A stretch of 64,000 bases of DNA from positions 806,001 through 870,000 of the forward strand of contig NZ_CATNLY010000012.1 of NCBI RefSeq assembly GCF_950100655.1, given 5' to 3'. Both the position numbers and the translations under genes were made by a program. The DNA comes from Pleomorphomonas sp. T1.2MG-36 (GTDB taxonomy: Bacteria; Pseudomonadota; Alphaproteobacteria; Rhizobiales; Pleomorphomonadaceae). The number at the start of each line of letters is the position of its first letter. Position 1 is the first letter of the stretch. Shown here piece after piece: positions 62,827 through 64,000 of this stretch. The notes beneath the pieces are model-generated. The model did no database searches. It was given only the letters and a program-made list of their open reading frames with translations, and was not told where the DNA came from.

Positions 62827-64000
62827 TTGCAGCTTCGCACCATTCGCCGCGAACAGGAAATGAAGTTCGGCACCCAGATGACGCCGGACGGCGTTCGATT
62901 TCGTCTATGGGCACCGCTCGTTCCGTCGGTCGAGCTGGAAGTCGACGGCTGGTCGCTGCCGATGCAGCAGGATGTGCGCGGATGGTACGAAGTGGAAGTA
63001 CCCGGCGTGAACCACGGCAGCCGATACATGTTCTGCCTGCCGGACGGCAAGAAGGTGCCGGACCCCGCCTCCCGATATCAGCCGGAGGACGTCGACGGTC
63101 CGAGCGAGGTCATTGACCCGCTGGCGTTCGAATGGACCGACCTCGGATGGCGCGGCCGCCCCTGGGAGGAGTGCGTCTTCTATGAAGTGCATATTGGCAC
63201 GTTCACGCCGGAAGGCACCTTCCGGGCAGCGGCGGACAAGCTTGAGGAGCTCGTAGAGCTCGGTATCACCGCCTTGCAGATCATGCCGCTCGCCGATTTC
63301 GCGGGGCGCTGGAACTGGGGATACGACGGCGTCTACATGTTTGCCCCCGACGCGTCCTACGGCCGCCCGGAAGACCTAAAAGCCCTGATCAATCGCGCCC
63401 ATGAGCTCGGCATGATGGTCATGCTGGACGTCGTCTACAATCACTTCGGGCCGAAGGGGAACTACATCCCGCTCTACGCGCCCATCCTCAACGACAAGGA
63501 AACGCCGTGGGGACCGGGGCTCAACATCGATGGCGAAAACGCCACTGTGGTGAGGGACCTCGTTCTCGCCAACGCCAGATTCTGGATCAACGAGTATCGC
63601 TTCGACGGCCTGCGCTTCGATGCGCTGCATGCCATCGAAGACAGCGGCCCCAAACACCTGATCCAGGACCTGGCCGAACAGACCCGCGCGGCAAGCGACG
63701 GCCGCCACATCCATCTCATCGCCGAGAACTCCCACAACCAGGCGAGCTGGCTACGGCGCCGCGACGACGGAACGCCGTGGCTCTATACGGCGCAGTGGAA
63801 CGACGACCTGCACCACTCGCTACATGCATTGATGACCGGGGAAGGCCAAGCCTACTACCAGCCCTATGCCGAGCGCATCGACCTCGTGGCAAGGGCGTTT
63901 GCCGAGGGCTTCGCGTGGCAGGGCGAGTATCTGGCGCGAGAAAACCGGGTCCACGGCGAGCCGAGCGCATTTCTGCCGCCGACGGCGTTCGTATCTTTCA
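62827..64000 (+). CDS. treZ: Malto-oligosyltrehalose trehalohydrolase, cut by right edge
   Basis: The frame is open for 391 codons to the window end, against about 590 in full proteins. TTG 62827 has GAGGAG 8-9 bases upstream. ATG 62860 (MKFGTQMTPDGVRFRLWAP) is the alternative and gives a more usual N-terminus. A CBM48-like domain is followed by the GH13 barrel: VFYEVHIGTFTPEGTF, DVVYNHFGPKGNY, LRFDALHAIEDSG (nucleophile Asp) and LIAENSHNQASW (acid/base Glu). It releases trehalose from maltooligosyltrehalose; treY is not in view. Confidence 0.9.
   Translation, partial: MQLRTIRREQEMKFGTQMTPDGVRFRLWAPLVPSVELEVDGWSLPMQQDVRGWYEVEVPGVNHGSRYMFCLPDGKKVPDPASRYQPEDVDGPSEVIDPLAFEWTDLGWRGRPWEECVFYEVHIGTFTPEGTFRAAADKLEELVELGITALQIMPLADFAGRWNWGYDGVYMFAPDASYGRPEDLKALINRAHELGMMVMLDVVYNHFGPKGNYIPLYAPILNDKETPWGPGLNIDGENATVVRDLVLANARFWINEYRFDGLRFDALHAIEDSGPKHLIQDLAEQTRAASDGRHIHLIAENSHNQASWLRRRDDGTPWLYTAQWNDDLHHSLHALMTGEGQAYYQPYAERIDLVARAFAEGFAWQGEYLARENRVHGEPSAFLPPTAFVSF

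Noticed and set aside
1..64000. CRISPR arrays, tRNA or rRNA genes, insertion sequences
   Set aside because: No regularly spaced direct repeats, cloverleaf-like segments or transposase frames were seen by reading; a dedicated search was not possible here.

Overview
This 64 kb window is high-GC DNA (roughly 62-65% by eye), densely coding and without tRNA, rRNA, CRISPR, insertion-sequence or phage genes. The protein families point to an alphaproteobacterium, most likely Hyphomicrobiales: many small LacI/IclR-controlled operons with CUT1, CUT2 and amino-acid-type ABC importers, a DUF2934 protein, GTG/TTG starts and Entner-Doudoroff enzymes. The genus cannot be fixed from sequence alone. The window is a carbohydrate-acquisition island with five ABC importers, one GntP-type symporter, five LacI-type and two IclR-type regulators, two glycoside phosphorylases (GH65, GH94) and two intracellular glycosidase candidates.

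Layout, left half. 1-4628: GH65 phosphorylase (3' end outside the window) and an amidase-fold protein lacking its catalytic residues, divergent from a LacI regulator with CAAAAGCGCTTTTG-type operators between. 4795-5420: a DUF2934 protein and a small exported protein. 5618-13161: LacI, binding protein, two permeases, an ADP-ribosylglycohydrolase-fold enzyme and an ATPase. 13186-21231: a second system of the same architecture, with its LacI divergent and a GH116 enzyme in the slot before the ATPase. 21251-25709: FGGY pentulose kinase, fucose-isomerase-fold isomerase and a LacI. 26330-34204: amino-acid-type ABC importer plus an opposing catabolic cluster (HpcH/HpaI aldolase, SDR, RraA-like, DapA-like) and an IclR regulator. 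The two outward promoters share the 17-bp site ATTCCG-N5-CGGAAT.

Layout, right half. 34277-44469: a CUT1 importer divergent from LacI, cellobionic acid phosphorylase (GH94), gluconokinase and 6-phosphogluconate dehydratase. This reads as a nearly complete cellobionate-to-KDPG route. 44731-45318: an FMN reductase. 45418-50980: IclR, YjhH/YagE-type aldolase, YjhG/YagF-type dehydratase and GntP symporter, an aldonate (probably pentonate) operon with the gene content of E. coli yjhIHGF. 51056-53337: Gfo/Idh/MocA oxidoreductase, VOC protein and a short DUF849 protein. 53501-60105: xylitol-dehydrogenase-like enzyme, xylulokinase and a CUT2 importer, a polyol/xylulose operon. 60626-64000: glgX and treZ (cut by the right edge), for glycogen debranching and trehalose formation.

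Together the genes import plant-derived oligosaccharides, sugar acids and polyols and process them inside the cell. Disaccharides appear to be split by phosphorolysis or by intracellular hydrolases, aldonates enter dehydratase/aldolase routes, and pentitols enter through xylulose 5-phosphate. Strong inverted repeats mark many operon ends, and stem-loops follow the binding-protein gene in all four operons where it is transcribed ahead of the permeases.
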